From GCA-002050365 sp964237235 (GTDB lineage: Bacteria; Acidobacteriota; Blastocatellia; Pyrinomonadales; Pyrinomonadaceae), in assembly GCA_964237235.1 (NCBI GenBank), contig CAXSGY010000009.1:62001-126000 (forward strand): DNA of 64,000 nucleotides, in the 5' to 3' direction. Position numbers and translations under genes: made by a program. Below, in pieces: positions 35,559-42,643 of the stretch. The notes under the pieces were generated by a model. That model was not told the origin of the DNA, made no database searches, and saw only the letters and a program-made list of their open reading frames with translations. Every line of letters begins with the position of its first letter. The first letter of the stretch is position 1.

Positions 35559-35765
35559 ACTTAGACACTTAGACACTTAGACACAATCGAATAAAATCTC
35601 TGTCTTCAGTAACTTAATTTTTCAAATCTGTCTAACCTGCTGTCTAAGTGTCTAAGTGCTGGCTAAGTGTGTCTAAGTCGTGTCTAAGTAATGTCTAAGT
35701 AATTTTCCACTTCAAAGTCCGATGTTTATTGAAAAAGTGCCTTTTGTGTCTAAGTGTCTAAGTAA
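35559..35765. repeat. Array of octamer iterons (GTCTAAGT)
   Basis: Three groups of the octamer occur. At 35559-35582 three inverted copies (ACTTAGAC) abut each other. At 35642-35700 six copies (one is GGCTAAGT) start at 35642, 35650, 35661, 35671, 35682 and 35693, so most are spaced 10-11 bases, one helical turn. At 35747-35762 two copies abut. The total is 11. It lies between the primase and mobC genes and is a good candidate for the element's replication origin or a relaxosome/partition site. Confidence 0.8.
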
Positions 35766-35848
35766 TTTTAAGTTTCTTCCAGAAAGTGCAGAAATTTGCC
35801 TAAAAAACCGTTCCGCAGATGAAACAAAGAGAAATAACAATCTACAAG

Positions 35849-38446
35849 CTAGTCGGACTCCCGCCCGCCGTCCAGCGTCAAAATGTAAACATATTTCCGC
35901 ACTGAAAAATCCGGTAAAGAAACCTTTTGCTGTTTGGTTTGTATTGACCTGTCTTTAGGAATCTTCAAAAAACCTAGGTCTTCAAGTTCGGATAAAATTC
36001 GCTTCTGGTTGTAACCTTTGCACAAATCGGCAAACTGCTCGGAAGTAAAAACAAACTCCGTGCCGCCCGACTCCGCGCGCCGTTTATAACCGATTCTGTT
36101 TTGCGGTTTCGGCTTCAGCTCATCGTCCAAATCGTGAAAGTCGGAATGCGCGCGTTTGTCTATCGCGGCGATTATTTTCCGGCAGCCTTCCGAAACGTCA
36201 AATGCTCCGATGCCGCCGCGCCGTTCGAGCCATTCGTTGAAAAGTTTAATCGTGACGCATTTCACTTCGCCGGTCTGCCAGTCGGTCAAACCGATTCTGG
36301 TCGCTAAAAATCCGCCGGTTCCGACCAGCGCGAATTTCTCGGCAACTCTAAAGACTTCGCCGCTTGCCTGCGGGTCAACGTAATGCTGAAAAAAATTGAT
36401 GCGGGCTTCTTCGATAGTTTCTTTTACCTTATCGTAGTTATCCGCCGTATATTGAATGAATTCGCGGATCGCCGCGCCGTAAAAGCTGACGCTCGCCCGG
36501 TTCAAATATGACGAGAACTCTGCGCCGTTATTAAATCCGTGAAGATTTTCAAATACTCCGTGCCGGCTATTTTCGGGAACGGCGGAGATGTCTATAAATC
36601 TCGCTTCCTGACCGCCAAAAGTTTGCTCCTTGGTTTCGCGGGTCAGATCCTGAAATGACAGCTCGCCGCTGGAGAGAAAAAGAAGAAGCCACTCGTCTCG
36701 TTTCCTTGCGGTAATGTCCTTTGTCATTCGAGAAGTGGCAAATCCATTCGACAGCATATAAATTAATTTGCCGACATCCTCAACGCGCTTGATTTCCTTG
36801 ATTTCGTCGAGCGGTAACAATAAATGGTTATGATAGGCGGCGACGGCTTCGATGCCGTTTTGAGTGCCGCGCCAGGTTTCGTTAAATCCGTTTTCGCCAT
36901 TGCAGCCTAAAACACTTCCGGCGACTTTCAGAGCCGAACTTTTACCGGTGCTTGATTCGCCGCGCAGGTGGAAGCCGCCGCCGAGCTGATTTGATAAGGG
37001 AAGTAAAACCGAAGCGAAAGCGCAGCTCACGGCAAAAATTAAACGCGAATTGCCGACACAGTAGCGGGCAATATTTTCGCGCCATTCTTGAGCTGTCCCC
37101 TGAGATTTGAGTTTCTTAATTTTCGAGTGCGTGCCGTGCAGCAGATAATCTGAGTTATCAGTGTCTTTACTACTAATTATTTTGTCCGGCATCACAAAAG
37201 ATTTGCCCTGCCAGCCGGTTTTATAAACAAGCGTCAAACGCTTTTCGGGTTTTGAATAAATAAGATAATCAATCAGTCTGATTTTTTCGCGGGAATTAAT
37301 TATCAAACCGTTTGCCACGAGTTCTCCTAAAATGCTCTGCGGCTCGGTAACGAGTCCGCGCAAGGGAACATTTATTCTTTTCGTTCGTCCTTCATCATTA
37401 GCAAATTCGACTATCTGCGTTCGCTCGCCGTCGTCCGCGTCCTTACCGGTCGCCACTACTTCGAGCGGCGAACAGACGAAAGTTTCGACTTCTTTGACCT
37501 TGCCGCCGCGCGTTCGCTCGTAAAAGATATAAAACAATCCCTGTTCGGTCAGACGATAATTTTCGAGTCCATCATTTGTGTGGATTGTTTCAATTTCCGT
37601 TTCCTGTTTGGCAGAAAAATTCAGCCAGCGGCGCAGCAATCTGACCGCTTTGATGCCGATCAATTCAGCCAATCGCGGAAATCCGACAACATTCTTTTCA
37701 TCTTGAATCCGTTCGTAAGTAGTTTCGACGGCTTTTAATCGGTCGGATATTTCTTCATCTTTTGTAACCGTGCAGATTGCTTTAATAAATAAGTAAGTGT
37801 CTTCAAAAGAAAAACCGTTGGTCAGCAGCGCGCCGCTGACGCAGAGGCTCAAGTCGTGCCTTTTCGTGTCAACCCAAAGCTCTGCAAGCAGCGCAGCGGC
37901 GGACAGTTTGCCGACGGCGGCGCGTAAGTCCTGAAATTCAACTCGTGATGGTTCGCCCGCTTTGTCCCAAATGACCGATTCACCGCTTTCGTGAATCGAA
38001 CCGGGAAAAACCGTCTGTATTCCCGCCGCCCGGATTTCGGCGATCATTTCGGTAAACTGAAATTTTTCCGTTTTCGCGTCCGGGCAGTAATAGAGAAAAT
38101 GACTTCGCTTTTTGCTTGCCCGACCGAATATCGCATCGGTTTCAAGCAGGAAATAAGTGGTCAGTTCAACAGACCACTTGCTGTCCAGATCAACATCCGT
38201 TAAATCACCCGAAGCTGTTCCGAGTAAAACACTTACATTCTGCGGCTTGCCGTTAAAATGGGTGGTCAGTTCATCGAGCCGGGTGGTTCGATGAACGTGC
38301 CAGTTCGGGAAGTTCGGATTCTTTGAACGCGTCGGAACCGGAATCGGCTGCCAGCCTTTCAAAAAATATTCGGTCGCAATCTCCAGCGCGGATTGCGGCG
38401 CGGTTTTTTCATTTTCGTTTGATTTTATGTTATTATGCATAGACAA
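35849..38446 (-). CDS. Primase-polymerase with DUF927 helicase-like domain
   Basis: An 865-residue replication protein. The N-terminal 200 residues are a bifunctional primase/polymerase (prim-pol): EYFLKGWQPIPVPTRSKNP, NVSVLLGTASGDLTDVDLD with the D-x-D metal site, and HFLYYC. The C-terminal half is a DUF927 ATPase module with Walker A LRGESSTGKSSALKVAG and Walker B HNHLLLPLDEIKEI. Proteins of this build occur in integrative elements, plasmids and phages and start or drive local DNA replication. The adjoining iterons downstream are its likely target. It is transcribed after the AlpA-like gene. Confidence 0.85.
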   Translation of the reverse strand: MSMHNNIKSNENEKTAPQSALEIATEYFLKGWQPIPVPTRSKNPNFPNWHVHRTTRLDELTTHFNGKPQNVSVLLGTASGDLTDVDLDSKWSVELTTYFLLETDAIFGRASKKRSHFLYYCPDAKTEKFQFTEMIAEIRAAGIQTVFPGSIHESGESVIWDKAGEPSRVEFQDLRAAVGKLSAAALLAELWVDTKRHDLSLCVSGALLTNGFSFEDTYLFIKAICTVTKDEEISDRLKAVETTYERIQDEKNVVGFPRLAELIGIKAVRLLRRWLNFSAKQETEIETIHTNDGLENYRLTEQGLFYIFYERTRGGKVKEVETFVCSPLEVVATGKDADDGERTQIVEFANDEGRTKRINVPLRGLVTEPQSILGELVANGLIINSREKIRLIDYLIYSKPEKRLTLVYKTGWQGKSFVMPDKIISSKDTDNSDYLLHGTHSKIKKLKSQGTAQEWRENIARYCVGNSRLIFAVSCAFASVLLPLSNQLGGGFHLRGESSTGKSSALKVAGSVLGCNGENGFNETWRGTQNGIEAVAAYHNHLLLPLDEIKEIKRVEDVGKLIYMLSNGFATSRMTKDITARKRDEWLLLFLSSGELSFQDLTRETKEQTFGGQEARFIDISAVPENSRHGVFENLHGFNNGAEFSSYLNRASVSFYGAAIREFIQYTADNYDKVKETIEEARINFFQHYVDPQASGEVFRVAEKFALVGTGGFLATRIGLTDWQTGEVKCVTIKLFNEWLERRGGIGAFDVSEGCRKIIAAIDKRAHSDFHDLDDELKPKPQNRIGYKRRAESGGTEFVFTSEQFADLCKGYNQKRILSELEDLGFLKIPKDRSIQTKQQKVSLPDFSVRKYVYILTLDGGRESD

Positions 38447-38465
38447 ATGCGGATAAGAAGACGGT

Positions 38466-38843
38466 CTATGACTGTCTTTTCGTAGTGTTGAAGCGATTTT
38501 TACTCTTGGCGGAGGGAATCGCTTCTTTCCTTTTTAAATCGAAATTTACGGCTTCCGCCGCAATTTCGTCCCGTGTTTTGCGCTTACCGTTTGTAAGCCA
38601 AATTAAAAGTTCTCTGCGCGAGAAATACAGTTTCTTACCGCGTTTCGAGTGCGGGATTTTCCTTTCGGAAACCAAGCCATAGATCGTCGGTTTGGCGAGT
38701 CCGGTCAACTCAATCGCCAGGTCAATCCCGCCAACTTCATCCTCGCGTTCAACTTCTTCCAGTTCAGTGAAATAGGCTTTCAGTTCATTTCTGATCGCCT
38801 GCGTTATATCATCAATCGTTAAATTCGTAACTGTTATATCCAT
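38466..38843 (-). CDS. AlpA/excisionase-like helix-turn-helix protein
   Basis: About 125 residues from ATG 38843, which has GAGGTG six bases upstream; a GTG at 38852 inside that site is rejected. The middle IDLAIELTGLAKPTIYGLVS, then ERKIPHSKRGKKLYFSRREL, is a MerR-like/AlpA winged HTH used by excisionases and element regulators. The C-terminal tail is Lys-rich. It probably controls the replication gene 19 bases downstream, and may regulate itself through the inverted repeat that covers its start codon. Confidence 0.75.
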   Translation of the reverse strand: MDITVTNLTIDDITQAIRNELKAYFTELEEVEREDEVGGIDLAIELTGLAKPTIYGLVSERKIPHSKRGKKLYFSRRELLIWLTNGKRKTRDEIAAEAVNFDLKRKEAIPSAKSKNRFNTTKRQS

Positions 38844-38886
38844 CAAAATCACCTCATATTTATATTTGGTGATTTTTGATATAACA
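38832..38886. promoter_or_regulatory. Inverted repeat at the AlpA-like start, possible operator
   Basis: TGTTATATC(CAT)CAAAATCACC at 38832-38853 faces GGTGATTTTTGATATAACA at 38868-38886, a near-perfect dyad of about 19 bp apart from one 3-base insertion. It covers the ribosome binding site and start codon of the AlpA-like gene, so it may be bound by that protein or fold in the mRNA. Confidence 0.55.
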
Positions 38887-39013
38887 ATTTGTATGCCAAA
38901 CTATAACATCCAATAAAATCAATAAGTTACAATTCGGTTTTCTTATCTTTACTTCGCAACTGTTTACGCTGGCGACAGTTTACTGTTCACACCGTGAGCA
39001 GTTTAAAGCCTAT

Positions 39014-40108
39014 CTACAACTTGATTCGATCAACGGCTTCACGGCGTTTTTCGTCAATAATCTTGGCGTAGATTTGCGTCGTCTGGATATTTTTGTGACC
39101 GAGCAGTTTTTGAACCGTGTAAATTTCTGTTCCGAAAGTCATTTGCAGAGTCGCAAAAGTATGGCGGAAACAATGAAAAGTTATTTTTCGTGTAATACTG
39201 GCTTTTAATATCCAATCGGAAATATACTTTGTCTGGTAATATTTCAAATCTTTAAAGATTTTCTCGGAATCGCCGGCGCGTTCTCCGATCAGCAAAAAGG
39301 CATCGGCGGATAACGGCATTACTTCATTTTCCTTTGTTTTCTTTTGCCGGAAACGAATAAAATATTTTCCGTCGCCCGAAGATTGCACTGCGCTCCAGAT
39401 CAGATTTTCGATGTCCGAATACCGCAGACCGGTCAAAGAAGCGAAGAGGCAGGCGCGGCGCAGATCTTCATAATGAAACGGCGTTGAAGCTAAAGCCCGA
39501 AGTTCATCGAGACTCAAAAATTCGCGTCTTGGAGCGATAGTCTTGATGGATTTGATGCCCTCAGCCGGGTTCTCCCTGAGCATTTTTTGTTTGTAAGCTT
39601 CGCGGATTATGTACTTGAATTTATCAAAATACGACGATGCCGTATTGCCAGAGAGCCGCTCCTGTTTCAAAAGAAAATCCTTAAACTTACGACAGAAATG
39701 TTCGTCAATACTGGCGAAAGTGCATTTCTCACCCGCGAATGCTTTTACATAATTTCCGATGGAGACGTAATTTTCATAGTTGCTTTTTGAGGTAGTCGCC
39801 CGCTTAGTCTCGATAAAATCTTCAAAAAAAGCGATAAAACTCTTTTTGCTGTTGTGCGCGTTTAAAAAGCCGTAGTAACCGCTTTGAATTTCAAGCTGCC
39901 TCCGCGAACGCAGCGTTTCGCCGATAATTTTCGTTTCCTTGTTGTGATCTTTTTCCAGCTCTGTTTTGGGTTTCTCGTAAATGAAAAGCTTTAAGTGTTC
40001 ACGCCTCGTCGGTTTTCTGGTTTCCGGATGCAGGATCGGCGGATAAAAATCCAGATAAAGGCTGCGTCTGCCTTTCGTCATTTTCTTTTCGCGTAAAAAA
40101 ACTTTCAT
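39014..40108 (-). CDS. int: Tyrosine recombinase / integrase of the element
   Basis: A 364-residue phage-type integrase. The N-terminal SAM-like core-binding domain spans about 100-190 (SYFDKFKYIIREAYKQKMLR). The catalytic domain shows Arg in SLTGLRYSDIENL, then HCFRHTFATLQM (His-x-x-Arg), the second His in LLGHKNIQTTQIYAK, with the nucleophile Tyr in IYA. The style is that of integrases common in Bacteroidota and Acidobacteriota elements. It lies close to the mnmE-side repeat, as in SGI1, so it is the likely enzyme for integration at mnmE. Confidence 0.92.
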   Translation of the reverse strand: MKVFLREKKMTKGRRSLYLDFYPPILHPETRKPTRREHLKLFIYEKPKTELEKDHNKETKIIGETLRSRRQLEIQSGYYGFLNAHNSKKSFIAFFEDFIETKRATTSKSNYENYVSIGNYVKAFAGEKCTFASIDEHFCRKFKDFLLKQERLSGNTASSYFDKFKYIIREAYKQKMLRENPAEGIKSIKTIAPRREFLSLDELRALASTPFHYEDLRRACLFASLTGLRYSDIENLIWSAVQSSGDGKYFIRFRQKKTKENEVMPLSADAFLLIGERAGDSEKIFKDLKYYQTKYISDWILKASITRKITFHCFRHTFATLQMTFGTEIYTVQKLLGHKNIQTTQIYAKIIDEKRREAVDRIKL

Positions 40109-40113
40109 AATTT

Positions 40114-40464
40114 TCAGGTGAATAATTCATCAATGTCTTTTCGGCGTATGATCACGCGTTTGCCCATTCGCACGGCTTTGAGCCTATCTGCGGCAATTGC
40201 GCGGCTTATCGTCCACCGACTGACATTAAGCAATTCGCTTGCCTGACTAATCGAAAGGAAATCTTTCGCCTGTATTTCTACCTTTTTAACCGAAATTATC
40301 TGCACCGTTTCGGCGACGCTTTTTTCGACATTTTGATTGCGCACTCTTTGTTTGTAAGCCTTTGAAGCGCACGGGTGAGAGCAATACTTTGTCACGGTCG
40401 TGCGTGCTGTAAACTCCGCACTGCAAAATTGACAGATTCTGGTTATTTTGATGTTGGAACTCAT
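40114..40464 (-). CDS. Zinc-finger plus helix-turn-helix (excisionase-type) protein
   Basis: A 116-residue protein. The N-terminus ICQFCSAEF...YCSHPCASKAY holds four Cys in a C-x2-C ... C-x3-C zinc-ribbon pattern. The C-terminus FLSISQASELLNVSRWTISR AIAADRLKAVRMGKRVIIRRKDIDELF is a MerR/excisionase HTH. It begins the integrase operon, 5 bases before int, so it is a candidate recombination directionality factor or an int regulator. The nearby 247 bases before mnmE contain repeated ATGTAGCA words that could be its sites. Confidence 0.75.
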   Translation of the reverse strand: MSSNIKITRICQFCSAEFTARTTVTKYCSHPCASKAYKQRVRNQNVEKSVAETVQIISVKKVEIQAKDFLSISQASELLNVSRWTISRAIAADRLKAVRMGKRVIIRRKDIDELFT

Positions 40465-40711
40465 TTTATTTTACGGCTCAAAATACTGTTTGTGGCAATT
40501 TGTTGTTATATGTAGCAATATGTAGCATCTTTTCGCCAAGCCTGTATCTGAAACACGACACCGCACACTTACAATACAATATAGATACAGTTTTAAGCAA
40601 ACAAATACGCAGTATCAATAAGAAAAACAAACTGTAAAGCAAAGAAAAAGTCTGATTTAACAGTCTTTTTTGATAATTAGTTTTTCTTTTGTTTTTGATG
40701 GTTATGGCAGA

Positions 40712-42067
40712 TTACTTGCCGATACAAAATGTTGAAAATATTCTGGCTAGCATATCTTCGGTAGTGGTTTCGCCGGTAATCTGACCGAGAAAATGGAGCG
40801 CGCTGTGTAAACCGCTCAGGATTATTTCCTCGCTAAATTTTTGGTCGAGAAGAATTACAGAATTTTCAATTTCAACCATCGTTCTTAAAAGTAAATCGTG
40901 ATGTCGTGCGTCCGACACGAGAAAGCCTGACGTTTCAACGTCTTGCGGTGTAAACGGCTCGACCAGAGCGTTTTGCAGAATGTTTAAGCCTTCGCTGGTT
41001 TTAGCCGAAACCGAAATAAAATTTTCGGCGATTTCTAAATTTTTTCGGCTCTCATTTCCGGGCAAATCAATTTTATTGATAACCACGATATGTTTTAAGT
41101 CTTTTATTTGCCGCAAAATGTCTTGATCCTCGAAGGTTAGTTTTTGTGAACCGTCAAAAATCGCCACGGTCAAATCAGCGTCAACAATAGCGCGCCTCGA
41201 GCGTTCGACACCGATGCTTTCGACAATATCGGTCGTCTCCCTAAGTCCGGCAGTATCAATCAGCGAAATCGGAATATTGTTAACAACGATTTTTTCGTGC
41301 AGCTGGTCGCGCGTCGTTCCGGCAATTTCCGTAACGATGGCTCTGTCCAAACCGACTAGAGCATTGAAAATACTCGATTTTCCAACATTCGGTCGTCCGA
41401 CGAGGGCGATTTTAAGACCTTCGCGCAGAAGTTTGCCGGATTGAAAGGTCGAAGCCATTCTGCCGGTTTTTTCGGCAATTTCCGTTAATCTATTTTTAAT
41501 ATCTTCCGCTTGAAAATCAGGCAAATCGTCTTCGACAAATTCGAGCGAAGATTCTAAAACGACGATTATATCGAGCAGATCGTTCTTCAAAGGCTGTATC
41601 TGATTTGATAATTCGCCGCGCAGTTGGCGAATTGACTGGCGGGCGGCGGCGGCAGTTTGCGCGTCTATCAAATCACGAATCGCTTCGGCTTGGCTTAAAC
41701 TCATTCTGCCGTTTGCCAAAGCCCGCAGCGAAAATTCACCGGCTTCCGCCATACGCGCATCGAGTTTGAGACACGAATCTATAATTTCACGAACGATGAT
41801 GGGCGAGCCGTGACAACTGATTTCAATCACATCTTCTCCTGTAAATGATTGCGGCGATTGAAAATAAGTGATTAAAGTTTCGTCAAGAATTTCTGCCGAT
41901 TCGTATGAGTATATTTTTTTGAGAGCGGCTAAACGCGGTTCGGGATTAAAATTTTCGTCGCCTGTGAGATGCCGCACAATGGAAAGCGCGTTCGTGCCGC
42001 TCAAACGAACAACGGCAATTCCGCTTCGTCCGAATGGCGTGGCGAGCGCGACAATTGTATTTTTCAT
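40712..42067 (-). CDS. mnmE: tRNA modification GTPase MnmE (TrmE/ThdF)
   Basis: About 451 residues from ATG 42067 (MKNTIVALATPFGRSGIAVV). The N-terminal domain binds a folate; the G domain has GRPNVGKSSIFNAL, the TTRDQ switch, DTAGLRETTD and VVINKIDLPG; the helical domain ends in the conserved FCIGK, whose Cys is catalytic. With MnmG it makes cmnm5U at tRNA wobble positions. The final codons serve as the att site of the adjacent element, and the protein end is intact. It is last in the rpmH-rnpA-yidD-yidC-jag-mnmE series. Confidence 0.97.
   Translation of the reverse strand: MKNTIVALATPFGRSGIAVVRLSGTNALSIVRHLTGDENFNPEPRLAALKKIYSYESAEILDETLITYFQSPQSFTGEDVIEISCHGSPIIVREIIDSCLKLDARMAEAGEFSLRALANGRMSLSQAEAIRDLIDAQTAAAARQSIRQLRGELSNQIQPLKNDLLDIIVVLESSLEFVEDDLPDFQAEDIKNRLTEIAEKTGRMASTFQSGKLLREGLKIALVGRPNVGKSSIFNALVGLDRAIVTEIAGTTRDQLHEKIVVNNIPISLIDTAGLRETTDIVESIGVERSRRAIVDADLTVAIFDGSQKLTFEDQDILRQIKDLKHIVVINKIDLPGNESRKNLEIAENFISVSAKTSEGLNILQNALVEPFTPQDVETSGFLVSDARHHDLLLRTMVEIENSVILLDQKFSEEIILSGLHSALHFLGQITGETTTEDMLARIFSTFCIGK
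40719..40730. repeat. Attachment-site repeat in the mnmE 3' end
   Basis: CCGATACAAAAT encodes, on the minus strand, part of the last conserved residues F-C-I-G-K of MnmE. The reversed sequence TTTTGTATCGGCAAGTAA closely matches the 18-bp mnmE site used by SGI1. The stop codon is at 40714-40712. Confidence 0.7.
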
Positions 42068-42080
42068 AAATTTCAGATTC

Positions 42081-42133
42081 CGGATTTCAGATTCCAAATT
42101 TTAAATAATCCGGAATTTGGAATCTGAAATCCG
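42081..42133. repeat. 20-bp perfect inverted repeat between mnmE and jag
   Basis: CGGATTTCAGATTCCAAATT at 42081-42100 is matched by its reverse complement at 42114-42133 with a 13-base loop. A further partial copy of the motif (TTTCAGATTCCGG) precedes it. Confidence 0.8.
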
Positions 42134-42137
42134 AAAT

Positions 42138-42587
42138 TTATTTAAGGCGAACCTGTAAACGTCTGTCTCGACCCGACCCGACGGATTCGGTAATTAAATC
42201 GGTTTCTTCCTGCAAAGCCAGATGAATAACGCGGCGTTCGGTCGAGTTTAAAGCTCCGAAGGTAAAAGGTTTATCGTTTTTGCGGACATTTTGGGCGGCA
42301 AATTTAGCCATCGCGTGCAGCTCGGCTTTGCGCGTCCGCCGAAAGCCGTCCGCGTCGCAGATAAAACGCTCGCTGCGGTCGAGATTTTTGCCGTAAATCT
42401 GAAATAAGAGCGTCTCGAAGGCATCGAGCATTTCGCCGTTTTCGTTTAATAAAAAAGGCTCGTCCTTGCCGCTGATGTTTAGCAGACAGCCTTCGTCGGT
42501 CCATTCGGCGGCGACGCTCAAATCGAAGCGTAAAGCCTGTAAAAGCTCGTTCAAGAAAACTTCGGATTGTTGGCAATGTTCATTCAT
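42138..42587 (-). CDS. jag: RNA-binding protein Jag/KhpB (KH and R3H domains)
   Basis: A 149-residue Jag/KhpB protein. The first half (VFLNELLQALRFDLSVAAEW) is the KH-like part, and the C-terminal R3H domain is seen in FGALNSTERRVIHLALQEET with its Arg-x3-His pair. The N-terminal Jag extension found in some species is absent, so it is the short form. Jag binds RNA and, with KhpA, influences cell elongation and division in Gram-positives; here its role is assumed from family and from its standard place after yidC. Confidence 0.88.
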   Translation of the reverse strand: MNEHCQQSEVFLNELLQALRFDLSVAAEWTDEGCLLNISGKDEPFLLNENGEMLDAFETLLFQIYGKNLDRSERFICDADGFRRTRKAELHAMAKFAAQNVRKNDKPFTFGALNSTERRVIHLALQEETDLITESVGSGRDRRLQVRLK

Positions 42588-42643
42588 AAAATTTCAAACT
42601 TCGCGTAAATCGTTGATCAACGCCGCTTTATTCAAATCGCAAA

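Larger units (their letters stand above)
30919..40730. mobile_element. Integrative mobilizable element inserted at the 3' end of mnmE
   Basis: About 9.8 kb between two copies of CCGATACAAAAT, one at 30919-30930 and one at 40719-40730 inside the last codons of mnmE. Contents from the mnmE side: HTH/excisionase-like gene, tyrosine integrase, AlpA-like regulator, primase-polymerase/DUF927 gene, iteron array, MobC and relaxase, AbiEi-AbiEii toxin-antitoxin, and an HNH remnant. No type IV secretion genes are present, so it would need a helper for transfer. The mnmE 3' end is the known target of SGI1-type elements, whose integrase also lies next to mnmE. Ends are inferred from the repeat, not proved. 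Confidence 0.82.

Noticed and set aside
35559..35765. CRISPR array
   Set aside because: The repeat is only 8 bases and spacers are 0-3 bases; this is an iteron pattern, and no cas genes are near.
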